Source: Streptomyces sp. NRRL WC-3605
Lineage (GTDB): Bacteria > Actinomycetota > Actinomycetes > Streptomycetales > Streptomycetaceae
NCBI RefSeq assembly: GCF_001509795.1
Contig: NZ_LLZN01000056.1
Coordinates: forward strand, 161,103 to 225,102
Direction: 5' to 3'
Length of the DNA: 64,000 bases
The notes beneath the pieces are model-generated. The model saw only the letters and a list, made by a program, of their open reading frames with translations, did no database searches and was not told where the DNA came from. Positions 8,983-22,669 of this stretch are shown here, piece by piece. How positions within the stretch are numbered: the stretch's first letter is position 1; every line of letters begins with the position of its first letter. Position numbers and translations under genes: made by a program.

Positions 8983-10584
8983 TCAGGCGGAGACGCGGGG
9001 CTCCACGGCCTCCCGCGGCTTGGGCAGCTCCACCGGCGGCGCCTCGCACTGCATGACGCGGGGCAGACGCAGCGCCATCGCGGCCCCGAGCAGCAGCAGA
9101 CCGGCGCTGACGAGGAGCGTCACATGCAGCCCGTGCACGAAGGAGTCCCGGGCCGCGTGCCGCAGGGCCAGGCCCGCGTGTCCGCCGAGCTGCGCGGCGA
9201 CCTCGTAGGCCTCGCCCAGGGAGTGCGAGGCGGACGAGGAGGCGGACGCGGGTACGCCGTCGACGCGGGTGAGGCCGGGAGCGTAGGCGGCGTTCATCAC
9301 GCTGCCGAGCAGCGCGATCCCGATGCCGGCGCCGAGCTGGTAGGACGTCTCGCCGATGGCCGCCGCGCCGCCGGACTGCTCCTGCGGCGCCTCGGAGAGC
9401 ATCGACTCGTACGCCCCGAAGAGCGTGGTCTCCAGCCCGAAGCCGAGCAGGAGGAAGCCGGCGACCATGAGCGCGGAGTTGTCGGTCCGTCCCATGAACG
9501 TCAGCAGCACCACGGCGGCGGCCGTCAGGCAGAAGCCGAAGCACACCATCGCGCGTGGCCCGAAGCGGCGCAGCATCCGCGCCCCCGCGAGCCCGGCCGC
9601 CATCGCGGCGAAGGTCAGCGGGAGCAGCCGCAGCCCGGTCTCCAGCGGGGACAGCCCGAGGACCAGCTGGAGGTACTGCGCGGCGATCAGTTCGAGGCCG
9701 ACCAGGGCGAGCATGGCCAGCACGATGCACCCGACGGAGGTGCTGAACGCGGGCCGCGCGAACATCCGGAGGTCCACCAGTGGATACGTCCGCCGCCGCT
9801 GACGTCGCCCGAAGAGGACCAGCAGGACCGCGCCGGTCAGGAGCGGTGCCAGGGTGAGCGCGCTGACGACGGGCTCCCCGCCGCCGAGCCGTTTGACGCC
9901 CAGTACGACGCCGAACAGTCCGGCCGCCGCCATGAGGGCGCCGACGACGTCCCAGGGGCCCCGGCCGTCGCCCTTCGACTCGGGCAGAAGCAGGCGTCCC
10001 ACCGGCAGGCTGACCAGCATCAGCGGGATGTTCACGAGGAAGACCGAGCCCCACCAGAAGTGCTCCAGCAGGAACCCGCCGAGCAGGGGCCCGACCGCCG
10101 CGCCCACGGCGGCGACGGCGCTCCAGATGCCGATGGCGAGGGCGCGTTCACGCCGGTCGGGGAAGACCTGGCGCAGGATGGACAGGGTGGCCGGCATGAT
10201 CATGGCGCCACCGACGCCGAGCAGCGCGCGGGCGAGGATCAGCACCTGTGGATCGTGGGCGAGGGCGGCGAGCCCCGAGGCGAGGCCGAAGAGGCCGTAC
10301 CCCAGCAGCAGCACGCGTCTGCGGCCCACCCGGTCGCCGAGCGTGCCGAAGAGGATCAGCAGCGAGGCGCAGACGAGCGGGTAGATGTCGACGATCCAGA
10401 GCAGTTCTATCGCGCCGGGCCGGAGGTCCTCGGTGACGGCGGGAACCGCCACGTGGAGGACGGTGGCGTCGACGGCGACCAGCAGCAGGCTGACGCAGAG
10501 GACGACGAGGACGACCCAGCGGTTGGCACCGGCCCCGGCCGCCCGACGGCGCAGCGCAGCGGCGGCCGTGGTCGTCCCGGACAT
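8983..10584 (-). CDS. MFS drug exporter, DHA2 (14-helix) family
   Basis: A 533-residue polytopic protein with the DHA2 signature. Helix 1 starts at about residue 22; motif A (GTLGDRVGRRRVLLLG) and motif C (GPLLGGFLLEHFWWGSVFLVN) are clear, and about 14 hydrophobic segments are present. This family expels drugs and dyes by proton antiport. The ATG at 10584 has GGGAGG 8 bases upstream. No regulator gene is adjacent, but a perfect 16-base palindrome lies 178 bases upstream. Substrate cannot be inferred. Confidence 0.85.
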   Translation of the reverse strand: MSGTTTAAAALRRRAAGAGANRWVVLVVLCVSLLLVAVDATVLHVAVPAVTEDLRPGAIELLWIVDIYPLVCASLLILFGTLGDRVGRRRVLLLGYGLFGLASGLAALAHDPQVLILARALLGVGGAMIMPATLSILRQVFPDRRERALAIGIWSAVAAVGAAVGPLLGGFLLEHFWWGSVFLVNIPLMLVSLPVGRLLLPESKGDGRGPWDVVGALMAAAGLFGVVLGVKRLGGGEPVVSALTLAPLLTGAVLLVLFGRRQRRRTYPLVDLRMFARPAFSTSVGCIVLAMLALVGLELIAAQYLQLVLGLSPLETGLRLLPLTFAAMAAGLAGARMLRRFGPRAMVCFGFCLTAAAVVLLTFMGRTDNSALMVAGFLLLGFGLETTLFGAYESMLSEAPQEQSGGAAAIGETSYQLGAGIGIALLGSVMNAAYAPGLTRVDGVPASASSSASHSLGEAYEVAAQLGGHAGLALRHAARDSFVHGLHVTLLVSAGLLLLGAAMALRLPRVMQCEAPPVELPKPREAVEPRVSA

Positions 10585-10761
10585 GTACGTACCTCCCAGA
10601 TGTTCCCTCGCCCCGGCGGGCTCACGGGGTGGGGACTCCCCGAGACTCGGCCGGAGTAAGCGGTGTCTCCGGCCCGCGCGACGAAGGGCGAGTGACTCGT
10701 CAGAGTACGCGAGTCCGCGCGGGGGCCGAGTGGCGGACCTCTCAGAGCTCCGCCCGACACC

Positions 10762-10777
10762 TGTGGCGTACGCCACA
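10762..10777. promoter_or_regulatory. Perfect 16-base palindrome, candidate operator
   Basis: TGTGGCGTACGCCACA is perfectly symmetric and isolated, like the site of a dimeric TetR- or GntR-type repressor. It is 178 bases upstream of the MFS exporter start. No cognate regulator is encoded nearby. Confidence 0.35.
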
Positions 10778-10899
10778 CCACCGGCCGTATCCCACCCCCG
10801 TCCGGCCCACCCCGGAGGGTGATCGGCGGGCAAAGGTCACCCGAGGCTCCGATGAACGAATTCATAAGACGCGAATAACAAAGGGCCGCGGCGATCAAT

Positions 10900-10950
10900 G
10901 GAATTGAAGGAAAGAGCGGCGGCTGATTGGCGATTCACAGGAATTGAAGG
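10900..10950. repeat. Two 11-base direct repeats 40 bp apart
   Basis: GGAATTGAAGG occurs at 10900-10910 and again at 10940-10950 on the plus strand, in a locally AT-rich segment upstream of the PAP2 gene. The 40-bp spacing (about four helical turns) would place two bound proteins on the same face. Confidence 0.5.
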
Positions 10951-11039
10951 CCGCGCTGAGAGGAATGCCACATCACATCGTCATCACAAAGACGGGGAAT
11001 CGCCGTTGTACCGCGCTCACTCGCTGTAACGTCGATTGG

Positions 11040-12065
11040 GTGTGTACCGAACCGAAGCTGACCCGTCTGGACCGGGTCTTCGCCAGGCTGGACCGGGAGC
11101 CCGAACGCCCGGCCCACATCGATGTGCCGCGGATGACCCCGCACCGGGTCGTGCTCTTCGCGGCGGCCCTCGCCTTCTACGGGGCCATCGTGTGGGCCGT
11201 CGTCGTCACCTCGTGGCTGGTCCGGCTGGACTGGCAGGTCATGTTCTTCCGTCCGTACCAGCAGTGGGCCGAGATCCACGCCTTCGTCGACTACTACGTG
11301 GTGCTGGGCCAGCGCGGCCCCACCGCCGTGATGGTCGCCGCGTGGCTGGGCTGGCGCTCCTGGCGGCAGCACACCCTGCGTCCGCTGCTCGCGCTCGGCG
11401 TCTCCCTGCTGTTGCTGAACGTGACCGTGGGCGCCGCCAAGCTGGGCATGGGGCGTCTGGGGCCGCACTACGCGACCGAGATCGGCTCGAACGAGATGTG
11501 GCTCGGCGGCGATATATTTCCGAGCGGTCACACCGCGAACGCCGTGGTCACGTGGGGCATCCTCGCCTATCTGGCCTCCACCCCCAGAGCCCGCCGCTGG
11601 CTGTCCGCCCTGTCGGCGGTGACCTCGCTGGGCGTCGGCATGTCCACCGTCTACCTCGGCACGCACTGGCTGAGCGACGTGGTGCTCGGCTGGACCGCCG
11701 GCCTGCTGATCCTGCTCGCCCTGCCCTGGTTCGAGCCGCTGATCGCCCGCGCCGAGACCTGGCTGCTCGACCTGCGCGACCGCTGGCGGGAGCGCCGGGC
11801 CGCCGGAGCGGCCGTGCCGGTCACACCGGTCGAGGCCCCGGTACGGCTCCCCGCGCGCCCCACCGCCGTGGAGGAGGAGGTCGCGGCCCGGGAAACCGGC
11901 CTTCCGTCCCGTTCCCCCCGGGCGCCGGTCTATCTGGCGCCCGGCCCGCACACCGCCCGCGCCGAGCGCGCTCCTGGGACGCCGACCGGCAGCCGCCGGC
12001 CGCCGCACACGGAGCGCACCACGCGCGGCGCCACCTCCACGGCCCGCCCGGTGACGGGCGGCTGA
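11040..12065 (+). CDS. PAP2-superfamily membrane phosphatase
   Basis: A 341-residue membrane protein with the three PAP2/acid phosphatase motifs: the Lys/Arg segment (AKLGMGRLGP), PSGH (DIFPSGHTANAV) and the His-Asp motif (STVYLGTHWLSDVVLGW). These enzymes dephosphorylate phosphatidate, undecaprenyl diphosphate or related lipids on the outer membrane face. About five or six helices are followed by a Pro/Arg/Thr-rich tail of about 90 residues, probably cytoplasmic. The GTG at 11040 is chosen because homology-like sequence begins there. No ribosome binding site is evident; a TGTAAC element ending at 11030 could be the -10 box of a leaderless transcript. Upstream in-frame starts at 10944 (TTG) and 10965 (ATG) are possible. 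Confidence 0.8.
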   Translation: MCTEPKLTRLDRVFARLDREPERPAHIDVPRMTPHRVVLFAAALAFYGAIVWAVVVTSWLVRLDWQVMFFRPYQQWAEIHAFVDYYVVLGQRGPTAVMVAAWLGWRSWRQHTLRPLLALGVSLLLLNVTVGAAKLGMGRLGPHYATEIGSNEMWLGGDIFPSGHTANAVVTWGILAYLASTPRARRWLSALSAVTSLGVGMSTVYLGTHWLSDVVLGWTAGLLILLALPWFEPLIARAETWLLDLRDRWRERRAAGAAVPVTPVEAPVRLPARPTAVEEEVAARETGLPSRSPRAPVYLAPGPHTARAERAPGTPTGSRRPPHTERTTRGATSTARPVTGG

Positions 12066-12117
12066 CACCCCGGCTCACACCCCGGCGGCGTCCGGTACAC
12101 ACACATGACGCCCCGCG

Positions 12118-12168
12118 GCACGCAGAAGGCCCCGGCTCCCTCCTCGGGAGCCGGGGCCTTCTGCGTGC
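12118..12168. terminator. Bidirectional hairpin terminator
   Basis: A perfect 23-bp stem (12118-12140 with 12146-12168) and a 5-base loop separate the convergent PAP2 and I78-type genes; it abuts the stop codon of the latter. Confidence 0.92.
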
Positions 12169-12384
12169 TCAGCCCTTCCAGGCCCGCACGACCTGGCCGT
12201 CCTTCACCTCGAAGTTCAGCCGTCCCGCGCGGTACTCCATCGTGATGATCGCCCCCGGCGGCAGCGCGCGCACCGTGGACCACCCTCGGGTCCGGGCGCG
12301 CCGCTCGGCTCCGTCGGCGTCGAGGCCGACGTAGGTGTCCGGGTCGTCCTGGGGTTCGGTGGGGGGATGCGGAATGGGTGCCAT
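12169..12384 (-). CDS. Small protein of the peptidase inhibitor I78 type
   Basis: A 71-residue protein. The C-terminal half (GWSTVRALPPGAIITMEY, RAGRLNFEVKDGQVVRAW) fits the I78 fold, where a reactive loop precedes two closing strands. I78 inhibitors block serine proteases. There is no signal peptide, so it would act inside the cell unless the start is different. The ATG at 12384 is chosen because the conserved part begins soon after; its ribosome binding site is weak. Two streptogrisin genes are about 7 kb away, a possible but unproven target. Confidence 0.65.
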   Translation of the reverse strand: MAPIPHPPTEPQDDPDTYVGLDADGAERRARTRGWSTVRALPPGAIITMEYRAGRLNFEVKDGQVVRAWKG

Positions 12385-12854
12385 GCGGCCCACGCTAGGG
12401 CCTCGGCGCGGGATCGGGCCAGAGGGGCCGGCGGGGTGCGGTACCGCGCTCCCGGGCCGTCCGCGTCCTCTCGGAGTCACGCTTCTGTCACAGGCTCACG
12501 ACACGCGTGCCACTCACCGGAACGGCCGTGGAGGACACGATGGGCCGTCACACGAACGAGGGATTTCCGGCGCCCGCCGCAGGCATTCGAACGTAATTTC
12601 CGCGTGTCTCCGAAGGCCCTTGGGAAGGGGGCGCGAGAGTTCCGGCACAAGCGCCTCGGCACTCCTTTTCCCGGGATTTCGCGCGGGCTCCGGCAACCGG
12701 TTCCGCACGGAAAGTACATGGTTCTACCACAGAACCTCCGTACGCCCTCTGTCGCCGTACCGCCGACGCGAGCATCATGGCGTGAGCTCGCGTCGGCGCG
12801 TGCCGCGCGGGTTCAGTGGGCCCGGGGCACGGCGAGCGAAGGGGCGAGCGAGCG
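12385..12854. other. Divergent intergenic region upstream of ctaD-like gene
   Basis: About 470 bases with no convincing gene. It should carry the promoters of the I78-type gene and of the oxidase subunit gene; no clear consensus promoter was recognised. Confidence 0.4.
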
Positions 12855-14540
<1,686 letters not shown>

Positions 14541-14969
14541 CCGCTAACCGGCTCTCGACGCTCAGATTGCCCTGCCGGGTCACGTAGGGGACGCGGGACG
14601 CCGACGGGTGGACGTCCATGTCGCCCGACACGACCCGCGCGTCCGCGTCCTCCGCCGTCACACTGGCGTAGGCGTCCCAGTGGCCCTCCGGCAGGACCAC
14701 ACTGCTGGGCAGGGCCGCGCGCAGCCGGCCCCGGGTGGCCGGGGCGAGCGGGAGGATCACCTCCTCGGGTCCCTCGCGGTGGCGCAGCACCAGATGGGCC
14801 GTGGCGTTCGCGTCGGGGGCGGTGACGTCGAACGTCAGCCCACCGGCCGAGTCGGCGATGCAGTCGGCGCGCAGAGGCGCGGCCTGCGGCACGGTCGTCA
14901 TGCGCTGCGGTTCCTCCTCGGCTCGGGGCTACGTCGGTTGGACCCGCGATGCCGCCGTTCGGTTGCCCC

Positions 14970-16262
14970 TCAGGGCCGGTACGGCAGCTGCGGCACCTCG
15001 AAGCACGTGCGGTTCATGTCTCCCTGGGAGACCCAGCCCCGGCCGTCCTCCCAGCGGGCCACCGACAGACAGGCGCGGCGGCTCTTCGGCGGCTCGGGCA
15101 GCCGCTCGAACACGACGGGGAGCAGCAGCCCGCCCGCGGTGAATCCCTGACTGCGGTTCATGTGGTCGTCCACGCATGCGCGGGTGACGCCCCGTGCCGC
15201 GCACGCCTTCGCCGCCTCGGTGAACCACCGGGCCGCCGCCCAGCCCTCCAGCTGCCACTGGGAGTGCGTGGGGAGCCCCTTCGTCGCGTCCCGGAACTCG
15301 CGTACGGCGGGGTGGCCGGTGTCCTCGAAGTTGCGGGAGGAGCCGGTCGCCCACAGGGCGTTGCGGCAGCGCGGGGCGTCCTTGTAGTCCTCGGCGACGG
15401 TGGACGTCCAGTTCTGCACATTGGTGACCTTGGCGGTGACGTCGGCGCCGACGTCGTCCATCGCCTCGCACAGCTGGGCGTTGCCGTGCCCGTCGACGGC
15501 GTCGAAGACCAGGTCGGCGCCCTGCTCCTTCAGATCGGCCGCGGCCGCGCGGAAGTTGGGCAGCGCGAAGTCGACCTGCTCGGTGACCACCTTGTAGCCC
15601 TCGGCCCGCAGACCGCGTTCCACGAGCCGGGCGTAGGCGGCGGACGCGGGCTGGTTGTACGACACGACGGCGGCCGTGCGGGCGCCGTGCTCGCGCTTGA
15701 AGTAGCGGTAGACCTCGGTGCCGCCGTACTGCGTGCCGTCCCAGCCGGTCGTGCCGTCGCGGGGCGCGAGGCCGCCGTAGATGCCGTACAGGTGCGGGTA
15801 GGTGTCGTAGGCGGCCCCGATGGGCTGGCCCCCGATGTCGGGCACGCCCGCGCGGGAGACGCGCGGGGCGCCCGCGTAGTCGAGTGCCGTGGTGGCGACC
15901 AGGGCGACCACCTCGTCCTCGTCGACGAGGCGGTGCACGCACTCGTTGTTGCCGACGCCGCTGCCGCCGTCGTCGCACAGCCGTGCCTCGACCCGGCGGC
16001 CGTCGACGCCGCCGCGTGCGTTGAGCCGGTCGAACCAGGCCCGGGCGCCGTCGCGCGGCCCGGTGAAGGCGCTGCCGCCGACGGGGCTGGTGGCGCTGGT
16101 GATGATGCCGACGCGGATCGGGGCGCGGTCGGCCGGGCGGGAGGACCCGTCCCGGTCGCGGTGGCCGAAGTCGCTCTCCGGCAGCCGGCTGCCGCAGGCG
16201 GTCCCGAGGGCCAGCACCATCACGGCGATCGCCGCCTCAGCACCCCGGGACCGGCGACCCAT
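14970..16262 (-). CDS. ABC transporter substrate-binding lipoprotein (branched-chain amino acid type)
   Basis: A 430-residue type I periplasmic-binding protein (Peripla_BP_6/LivK fold). It has a lipoprotein signal ending ALGTAC, and the mature part begins with the usual strand IRVGIITSATSPVGGSAFTGPRDGARAWF. In this family the protein binds a ligand outside the membrane and delivers it to LivHM permeases. The cognate permease/ATPase genes probably are the divergent cluster at 17417-20877. The start overlaps the preceding lipoprotein gene by 26 bases, so the two are probably co-translated. Ligand unknown. Confidence 0.8.
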   Translation of the reverse strand: MGRRSRGAEAAIAVMVLALGTACGSRLPESDFGHRDRDGSSRPADRAPIRVGIITSATSPVGGSAFTGPRDGARAWFDRLNARGGVDGRRVEARLCDDGGSGVGNNECVHRLVDEDEVVALVATTALDYAGAPRVSRAGVPDIGGQPIGAAYDTYPHLYGIYGGLAPRDGTTGWDGTQYGGTEVYRYFKREHGARTAAVVSYNQPASAAYARLVERGLRAEGYKVVTEQVDFALPNFRAAAADLKEQGADLVFDAVDGHGNAQLCEAMDDVGADVTAKVTNVQNWTSTVAEDYKDAPRCRNALWATGSSRNFEDTGHPAVREFRDATKGLPTHSQWQLEGWAAARWFTEAAKACAARGVTRACVDDHMNRSQGFTAGGLLLPVVFERLPEPPKSRRACLSVARWEDGRGWVSQGDMNRTCFEVPQLPYRP

Positions 16263-16800
16263 TGCCGCTCATCCGGACCAGCGCGCACAGCGTCTTCGTG
16301 GACACCTTCCAGGTGCCGTCCTGCTCCACGGCGGTCCCGGACGCGTCCGGCAGCGCGGTGGTCCCCTTCAGGGTCAGGTCGTACGTCACGTTCGCCTCGG
16401 TCGGCGAGGTGAACTCGACCTTCGAGACCTTCGCCTGGACCTGACCGCCGCGCTCGTCGCCGCCGAACGCCCGCAGGACCGGTGCCATCCGGTCGCCGTT
16501 CTCCAGGACGGCCTGCTTGTCCTCCAGGGACGTCTTCGGGTCGAAGAACTTCTGCCAGTTCTGTTTGATCTCCGTCGTCGCGGCCTGGACGTCGGCGGGG
16601 GCGGTGGCAGCCGGCGACCCTCCGGTCCGTTCGGCGGTGGGTGACGACGGGGTCGGGCTGCCGCCGCCTCCGTCGTCGTCGCCGCACGCCGCGAGGGCCG
16701 GACCCAGGACGAGGAGCAGGGCGGCGGCGACCGCCGTCCCCCGTCCCCTGCGGGTGCCGCTGTGCCTGAGGTCGCTCCCGAGAACCATCTGGCTCACCAC
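16237..16800 (-). CDS. Putative lipoprotein
   Basis: A 187-residue protein with a lipoprotein signal (LLLVLGPALAAC, Cys at about 39), a Gly/Ser/Pro/Thr-rich linker and a compact domain at about 70-187 (TTEIKQNWQKFFDPKTSLEDK, VEQDGTWKVSTKTLCALV). The layout resembles the mycobacterial low-molecular-weight antigen Mtb12 family, whose role is unclear. The start is uncertain between GTG 16800 and ATG 16788. It is first in a two-gene unit with the solute-binding protein. Confidence 0.65.
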   Translation of the reverse strand: MVSQMVLGSDLRHSGTRRGRGTAVAAALLLVLGPALAACGDDDGGGGSPTPSSPTAERTGGSPAATAPADVQAATTEIKQNWQKFFDPKTSLEDKQAVLENGDRMAPVLRAFGGDERGGQVQAKVSKVEFTSPTEANVTYDLTLKGTTALPDASGTAVEQDGTWKVSTKTLCALVRMSGNGSPVPGC

Positions 16801-16943
16801 CGGGGTGTCGATCCGGGCCGTGGACGCCCGGTGCTTTCAGGGTCGGCTTGCACGAGGCATAGTGCAAGCCATTGGCTGACATGGACAGGCACGTGCGTGG
16901 AAAGCCGGCGCATGCACACCGAGGCGACGTGTGGGAGCCAGCG

Positions 16944-17417
16944 ATGCGGACGACGCGACTGCGGACCGTGCACCCCCTCCTGTGGGCCGGCTGGGCCGCG
17001 CTCGCCGCGGGCGCGGTGCTCTGTGTCATCGGCTGGTACGGCGTCTCCGGCGAGCGGTTCGCCGAGCGGCAGCTGCCGTATCTCGCCTCCTGCACGGTGC
17101 CCGGCGCGGCGCTGATCGTCGCCGGCGCGGTACTGCTCGCTCACGGACGGGGCGCGCTCGCGGCCGCGCGCGTGGAGGAGCTGTACGGCCTGCTGGTCGC
17201 CGCCGGGCCGGACGACACCGAGCGGGACACGCCGGCGGCGGCGCCGCTCGCGGTCAGCGGAAAGCTGCTGATGGTGCCCGGTGGCACCCTGTGGCACCGC
17301 GCGGACTGCCCGCTGGTCGCCGGGAAGGCGGAGGCCGTGCCGGTGGACGCCGGGCTGATGCGCGGCGGGGACCTGAGCCCCTGCCCGATCTGTGAGCCCG
17401 CCGAAGCGGACGACTGA
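16944..17417 (+). CDS. Small membrane protein with C-terminal Ada-like Cys/His motif
   Basis: A 157-residue protein. Two hydrophobic helices (about 10-30 and 45-65) are followed by a soluble part that ends LWHRADCPLVAGK with a second pair PCPIC about 20 residues later. This His-x3-Cys...Cys-x2-Cys arrangement resembles the small zinc-binding fold at the start of Ada proteins. It suggests metal binding, not a defined activity. The ATG at 16944 has GGGAG 8 bases upstream. Its stop overlaps the start of the transporter gene (TGATG), so it is translationally coupled to the importer and may be an accessory part of it. Confidence 0.6.
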   Translation: MRTTRLRTVHPLLWAGWAALAAGAVLCVIGWYGVSGERFAERQLPYLASCTVPGAALIVAGAVLLAHGRGALAAARVEELYGLLVAAGPDDTERDTPAAAPLAVSGKLLMVPGGTLWHRADCPLVAGKAEAVPVDAGLMRGGDLSPCPICEPAEADD

Positions 17418-20196
17418 TGTCCGGCCTGACCTACGACCTCACGCTGGCCGGTCTGTCCGTCGGTGCCGCCGCCGCGCTCACCGGGATCGGGCTGGTCGTC
17501 ACCTACCGGGCGACCGGCGTGCTGAACTTCGCGCACGGCGCGATCGCCATGGTGTGCGCGTACGGGCTGCGGCAGTGCGTGGTGGAGTGGGGCTGGCCGC
17601 TGTGGGCGGGCGCGGTCGTCACGCTCCTGGTCCTCGCGCCCGGCATCGGGATGATCCTGGAACGACTGGTCTTCCGGCCCATGGCGATGGCCGGCAACGA
17701 CCCGGCGCGGACGCTGGTCGCCTCGATCGGCGTGTTCGTGCTGCTGGTCGGCGGGGCGGCGCTCTTGTGGGGCCAGGGCGCGCGGGACGACGCGCCGCGG
17801 CTCCTGCCGGCGGAGCCGTGGGGGCAGCTGGGGGCGGCCCTGGTGCTGGCGGCGGGCGTGGGCGCGGTCGTCCGCTGGACGCGTTTCGGCCGGGAGCTGC
17901 GGGCGGTCGTGGACGACCGGGAGCTGGCGGTCCTCGCGGGCGTCGACGCCGATCGGGTGGCGGCGGCCGGCTGGGCGTTCGGCGCGTTCACCGCAGGTCT
18001 GACCGGTGTGCTGCTCGCGCCGTCGGTGCGGCTGGACCCGTACGGGCTGCCCCTGCTGGTGATGGAGGTGGTGGCGGTCGCGGTGGCCGCGCGGATGCGG
18101 AGCCTGCCGGTGGCGGTCGCCGCGGCGCTGCTCATCGGCGTGGCCCAGAGCCAGCTGACGCGTCTGCACCCGTCGGGCCGGGCCGCTCCCCTGGTCCAGG
18201 CCGTCGGCACCAACCTGTTCGTGGTGGCGCTGCTGGTCGCGGCCCTGGCGCTGCCCCGGGTGGGCGGTCAGGACGCCGCACTCCCCCGTCGGGCGGCCGT
18301 GCGCCGGCCGGTCCCGGTGGGCGTTTGGATCGTGGCGGCCGTCCTCTTCCTGCTCCCGCTGGGTCTCGCGGGTACGGACCTGCATACGTCGGTGCAGGTG
18401 CCGGCCCTGGCGGTGGTGCTCCTCTCCCTCGTCGTCGTCACGGGCCGCGGCGGGCAGATCTCGCTCGGGCAGGCCGCCTACGCGGGCCTGGGCGCCCTCT
18501 TCACGGCCCTGCTGGCGGCAGGGCGCTTCCCGGGCCTGCCCCGGCTGCCGGAACTGGCGGCGTTGTTCGTGGCCGTGGTCCTGGTGGCCCCGCTGGGCCT
18601 CCTCACGGGCTGGCCGGCGATCAGCCGCCGGGGACTGGCGCTGGCGCTGGTCACGTTCGCGGTGGGCGTGGGCGTCAGCCGTTTCGTGTTCGCGCAGCCG
18701 TACGCGGTCTCCGGACTCTCCCTGGACCGCCCGGCCGGTTTCGACGACGACCGCGCCTACTACGTCCTCGAACTGGCGCTGCTGGCCGCCGCCCTGCTCG
18801 CGGTCCAACTGCTGCGCCGGGGCCGCGCCGGGCGGGCCCTGGCGGCGATGCGCGACCACGCGCCGGGGGCGTCGGCGGCGGGCGTACGGGTGCCGTCCCT
18901 GAAGCTGCTGGCGTTCGTCGCGGGCGCGGCCCTCGCGGCCCTGGGCGGCGGCATGCTCGGCATGGGGCTGCGCGCCTTCGACCCGGCCGCCTACGACCCC
19001 GTCCGCAGCCTGCTCTGGTTCGCCGCGGTGATGGTGCTGGGCGCCGACAGCACTCTCGGCGCGCTCGGTGCCGCCGCCCTTCTGGTGGGCCTCGACGCGG
19101 GCACCAGGGGCGGTCTCGCGGCGGCTCTGATCGGCATCCTGGCCGTCCTGGCGGGCCGTCTCCCGGGCGGCCTCCACGAGACACTGCGCACGGCGGCCCC
19201 AGGCCGGGTTCGGGCGCCCCGCCTGACACCCCTGGGCACCCGGACCCGGACCCGCCTGCGCCCGGCACCGGAGGGCCCCCCACCCCGGACTCCCCACCCG
19301 ACGGGCCTCACGGCGTGGCGGGGTGCCGGGGGGCCGGTGGCGGGTCCGACGACGCGGGCGGCCCCCAAACCCGGCCCACGGATCCGGAGACGGCTGCGCC
19401 CCGCAAAGGCGGCCACGGCGTCGCACGCCAAGTCCGCAGGGGCGGTGCGGGCGTCCGAGGGGGCCGCCTCGTCTTCTCTCCGACCGGCAGGGCCCCGCGC
19501 GCCGGACGTGCTCGAAGCGCGGGGACTGCGGGCCCGTTACGGCGGGTTCACCGCGCTGGGCGGTGTCAGCCTCGTCGTGCCATATGGCGGGATCACCGCG
19601 GTCGTGGGGCCCAACGGGGCGGGCAAGAGCACCCTCTTCCACTGCCTGGCCGGCACCCACCGTCCCGCCCGCGGACAGGTCCTCCTGGGCGCACGGGACG
19701 TCACGCGGCTGCCCGCCCACACCCGGACCCGGCTCGGTGTCGCCCGCACCTTCCAGCAGCTGGCCGTCTTCCCCTCCCTGACCGTGGCGGAGAACGTCCG
19801 CGTGGGCGCCGAGCAGGGCCGCGTCCGGGACCCGGCCGCCGTCGAGCGGGCCCTGCGGCTGCTCGGGCTGGACGGCCCGGTCCGCGCGCTGCCCGCCGCC
19901 GGGCTCCCCACCGGCACGCTCCGCCGGGTCGAGCTGGCCCGAGCGCTCGCCGGCGACCCGCGTGTCCTGCTGCTCGACGAGCCCGCCGCCGGACTCGACA
20001 CGGCGGAGGTCGCCGCGCTCGCCCGGATCCTGCGGGCCCTCGCCGCCGACGGGACGGCCCTGCTCGTCGTCGAGCACGACCTCGACCTGGTCGCGGACCT
20101 CGCCGACACGGTGCACGTCATGACGGCGGGCCGCATCGTCGCCTCCGGCCCGCCCGGCCGGGTGCTGGACGCGGCCGAGGCCCTGGAGGCGCCCGC

Positions 20197-20200
<4 letters not shown>
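17417..20200 (+). CDS. LivH-LivM-LivG fusion: branched-chain-type ABC importer permeases plus ATPase
   Basis: A 927-residue protein joining three normally separate subunits. Residues 1 to about 295 are a LivH-type permease (GLVVTYRATGVLNFAHGAIAM). About 300-600 are a LivM-type permease (GRGGQISLGQAAYAGLGALF). About 605-694 form a Pro/Arg/Thr/Ala-rich linker. About 695-927 are a LivG-type ATPase with Walker A GPNGAGKST (732-740), Walker B VLLLDEPAAGL and the H-loop VVEHDLDLV. The family imports branched-chain or other amino acids, amides or urea. The next gene overlaps by 4 bases and encodes LivF. The solute-binding protein is probably the divergent gene at 14970-16262. The frame is continuous, so it is a true fusion unless a sequencing error is present. 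Confidence 0.88.
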
Positions 20201-21685
<1,485 letters not shown>

Positions 21686-21786
21686 CTAGGCAGCTCCTTG
21701 CGGCCGTCCCGGCGCGGCGCGTCCGACAACGGCCGGGCCCCACCCGGTCGGCGGACCGGGCGGGGCGCTCATCGGGCGTGCGCGGG

Positions 21787-22669
<883 letters not shown>

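Larger units (their letters stand above)
10585..11039. other. Divergent intergenic region between MFS and PAP2 genes
   Basis: About 455 bases with no gene. It contains a 16-base palindrome (10762-10777), then an unusually AT-rich stretch (about 10850-10990) with two identical 11-base direct repeats. Promoters of both divergent genes must lie here. Confidence 0.5.

Noticed and set aside
7714..10659. Plus-strand 981-codon open frame
   Set aside because: It is antisense to the acyl-CoA dehydrogenase and MFS genes, both clear families with proper starts; the frame is open only because of high GC.
17141..20116. Minus-strand 991-codon open frame
   Set aside because: Antisense to the LivHMG fusion; no recognisable domain.
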